From Oscillospiraceae bacterium (lineage in GTDB: Bacteria; Bacillota; Clostridia; Oscillospirales; Ruminococcaceae), in assembly GCA_031253365.1 (NCBI GenBank), contig JAIRWE010000073.1, positions 1-6,250 on the forward strand: a DNA stretch of 6,250 bases. Reading direction: 5' to 3'. Under the pieces are notes generated by a model that was given only the letters and a program-made list of their open reading frames with translations, was not told where the DNA came from and did not search any database. Below, one piece after another: positions 5,339 to 6,250 of this stretch; the stretch's first letter is position 1, and every line of letters starts with the position of its first letter. Both the position numbers and the translations under genes were made by a program.

Positions 5339-6116
5339 GTGAAGTCAGAAAATCTGGACAAATTGAACGATGAACAATTTCGTCGTATTACAGGCGTAAA
5401 ACGGGATACGTTCGCAAAGATGGCGGAAGTATTACGGGTTGCCGAGACTGCGAGACATTAGACCTCTTGCGAAACTAAATCGCAATGTCTTTTTGGCTGA
5501 TTTTCCGTCATACTACGTTAATTTTTTCTCAAATATCGCGTATTGTCAAGTGGGTGGAAGACACACTCATCAAGGACGGCGCGTCCTCCCTTCCCGGCAA
5601 AAAGGCTTTGCTAAAAAGCGAAATGGAATATAAAGTTGTACTGATTGACGCAACCGAGACGCCGGTTGAACGTCCAAAAAGGGGCGGAAATTTTGGTATT
5701 CCGGCAAGAAAAAACGGCACACGCTGAAAACACAACTCGTTGTCGACAAGAAAACACGCAAGGTGATTTGCACAACTTTTGCAAACGGAAAACGGCATGA
5801 TTTCAGGCTTTTCCAAGAATCAAAGACCCGTATGCTCGAAGAAATCCAAGCCGATACCGACACCGGCTATCAAGGAATCAAGAAACTCCACGCAAATTCA
5901 GTTTTGCCAAAAAAGAAAACCAAGAAGAAATCGCTGACCGCCGAAGATAAGGCGCAAAACCACAAAATATCAAGCGAGCGGGTTTTCAGCGAACACGCCA
6001 TCGGTTTCATCAAGAGATTCAAAATCCTGTCCGAAAAATACCGTAACCGCAGAAAATGCTTCGGATTGAGGTTTAATCTCATTGCCGGAATTTGCAACTT
6101 TGAGCTGGGCGGTTAG
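5339..6116 (+). pseudogene. IS5-family ISL2-like DDE transposase, internally deleted and frameshifted
   Basis: Three pieces in three frames. Piece 1 (5339-5461): GTG start after GGAGG (5327-5331); the product begins MKSENLDKLNDEQFRRITGVKR, the N-terminal segment of ISL2-group transposases, then meets TAG at 5459. Piece 2 (about 5485-5690): RIVKWVEDTLIKDG...LPGKKALLKS...VVLIDATETPVERPK, holding the first catalytic Asp (codon 5647-5649). Piece 3 (about 5688-6116): FWYSGKKKRHTLKTQLVVD, CTTFANGKRHDF, DTGYQG (second Asp, 5859-5861), SSERVFSEHAIGFIKRFK (catalytic Glu 5991-5993) and YRNRR...FGLRFNLIAGI. Pieces 1 and 2 are separated by loss of most of the helix-turn-helix region. The shift from 2 to 3 is -1 near the AAAAAGGGG run at 5676-5684. 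All DDE residues survive but no single frame encodes an active enzyme. The stop TAG lies inside the right inverted repeat. Confidence 0.88.
5459..5477 (+). repeat. Internal third copy of the IS5-like terminal repeat
   Basis: TAGACCTCTTGCGAAACTA matches the reverse complement of the right end (6114-6132) at 17 of 19 positions and has the left-end orientation. It sits exactly at the break between transposase pieces 1 and 2 and provides the TAG stop of piece 1. Confidence 0.8.
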
Positions 6117-6132
6117 TTATGCAAGAGGTCTA
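6114..6132 (-). repeat. Right terminal inverted repeat of the IS5-like element
   Basis: TAGTTATGCAAGAGGTCTA on the plus strand; it is the reverse complement of the left-end consensus. It overlaps the transposase stop codon. Confidence 0.8.
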
Positions 6133-6250
6133 TTTACAAAAAATCCAAAAACGCCGTCGAACACAAGAATATCTTCGACGACCTGACGCTGTTGCTCAAC
6201 AGCGCGGCTAACGGCGCAGACAAGGCGCTCTGGAACGGACACTCGACTAT
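6133..6250 (+). CDS. Open frame running off the window; possible VirB4-like conjugation ATPase fragment
   Basis: Immediately after the right IS end a frame (codons from 6135) reads YKKSKNAVEHKNIFDDLTLLLNSAANGADKALWNGHSTI when taken in short blocks: YKKSKNAVEH, KNIFDDLTLL, LNSAANGADK, ALWNGHSTI. It stays open to the window end, and codon use looks coding. The GAD-x-x-LWNGHSTI segment resembles a stretch I recall in VirB4/TraE-like ATPases of Gram-positive conjugative elements, before their 'fivfD' strand. If so, the 5' part was removed at the IS junction and this is a truncated relic of an integrative conjugative element. Only about 39 residues are visible, no Walker motif is included, and the identification rests on memory of the family, so it is tentative. 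Confidence 0.35.

Larger units (their letters stand above)
5281..6132 (+). mobile_element. IS5-family (ISL2-like) insertion sequence, degenerate
   Basis: An ~850-bp element bounded by imperfect terminal inverted repeats. The left end is TAGACATCTTGCATAACT (5281-5298); the right end, 6114-6132, reads TAGACCTCTTGCATAACTA in reverse complement. It carries one broken DDE transposase gene. Length and end sequence fit the ISL2 group. Its left end cuts the IS110 fragment and its right end adjoins an unrelated open frame, so no target duplication linking the two flanks is evident. Confidence 0.8.

Noticed and set aside
5529..6097. Minus-strand open frames opposite the IS5-like transposase
   Set aside because: They are shadows; the plus strand carries the DDE motifs in this stretch.
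1..6250. A working or novel defence system built on the Cas fragments
   Set aside because: Every Cas fragment lacks catalytic or structural essentials (no HD or helicase in Cas3, no N-terminal fold in Cas7, no E-x-K motif or C-terminal cysteines in Cas4), and no array or repeat of I-C type was found on either strand.

Overview
The window looks like an accessory, decaying region from a Gram-positive, Clostridia-like bacterium (Bacillota). This is an inference from three things: the tandem-receiver hybrid histidine kinase, a BspA-type leucine-rich-repeat plus fibronectin-III secreted protein, and purine-rich Shine-Dalgarno sequences with TTG/GTG starts. No rRNA, tRNA or CRISPR array is visible.

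Layout. (1) 1-1262, plus strand: the 3' part of a hybrid sensor kinase (ATPase domain and two receiver domains). (2) 1279 to about 1388, plus strand: the first ~36 codons of a type I-C cas3, beginning 16 nt after the kinase stop. (3) About 1389-4112: a foreign-looking block. It holds an antisense gene for a secreted LRR/FN3/beta-rich protein (3789-1507), its terminator (1407-1446), and a ~260-bp imperfect palindrome (about 3774-4037). The palindrome carries two divergent copies of the same promoter, leader and signal-peptide start. One copy drives the LRR gene; the other drives only a signal-peptide stub. (4) About 4130-4728, plus strand: the C-terminal two thirds of type I-C cas7 (csd2). It is followed, with a short overlap, by the first ~89 codons of I-C cas4 (4718 to about 4984). 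(5) About 4985-6132: insertion-sequence debris. This is an IS110-family transposase C-terminus (minus strand, frameshifted) and then an IS5-family ISL2-like element with terminal inverted repeats, an internally deleted and frameshifted transposase, and a third internal copy of the terminal repeat. (6) 6133-6250, plus strand: an open frame running off the window, possibly the tail of a VirB4-like conjugation ATPase.

Together, cas3, cas7 and cas4 fragments remain in canonical I-C order and orientation, while cas5, cas8c, most of cas3, the cas7 N-terminus and the end of cas4 are absent. No complete Cas protein is encoded here, so this is a dead remnant of a type I-C interference/adaptation operon rather than a working system. 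The intact or possibly working genes are the kinase (cut only by the window edge) and the secreted LRR protein.

A 13-nt direct repeat (1376-1388 and 4100-4112) brackets the LRR block. Joining the sequence across it would put the cas3 stump in frame with the cas7 remnant. This suggests the block arrived after cas5/cas8c had already been lost, but the repeat is GGC-rich and could be chance.
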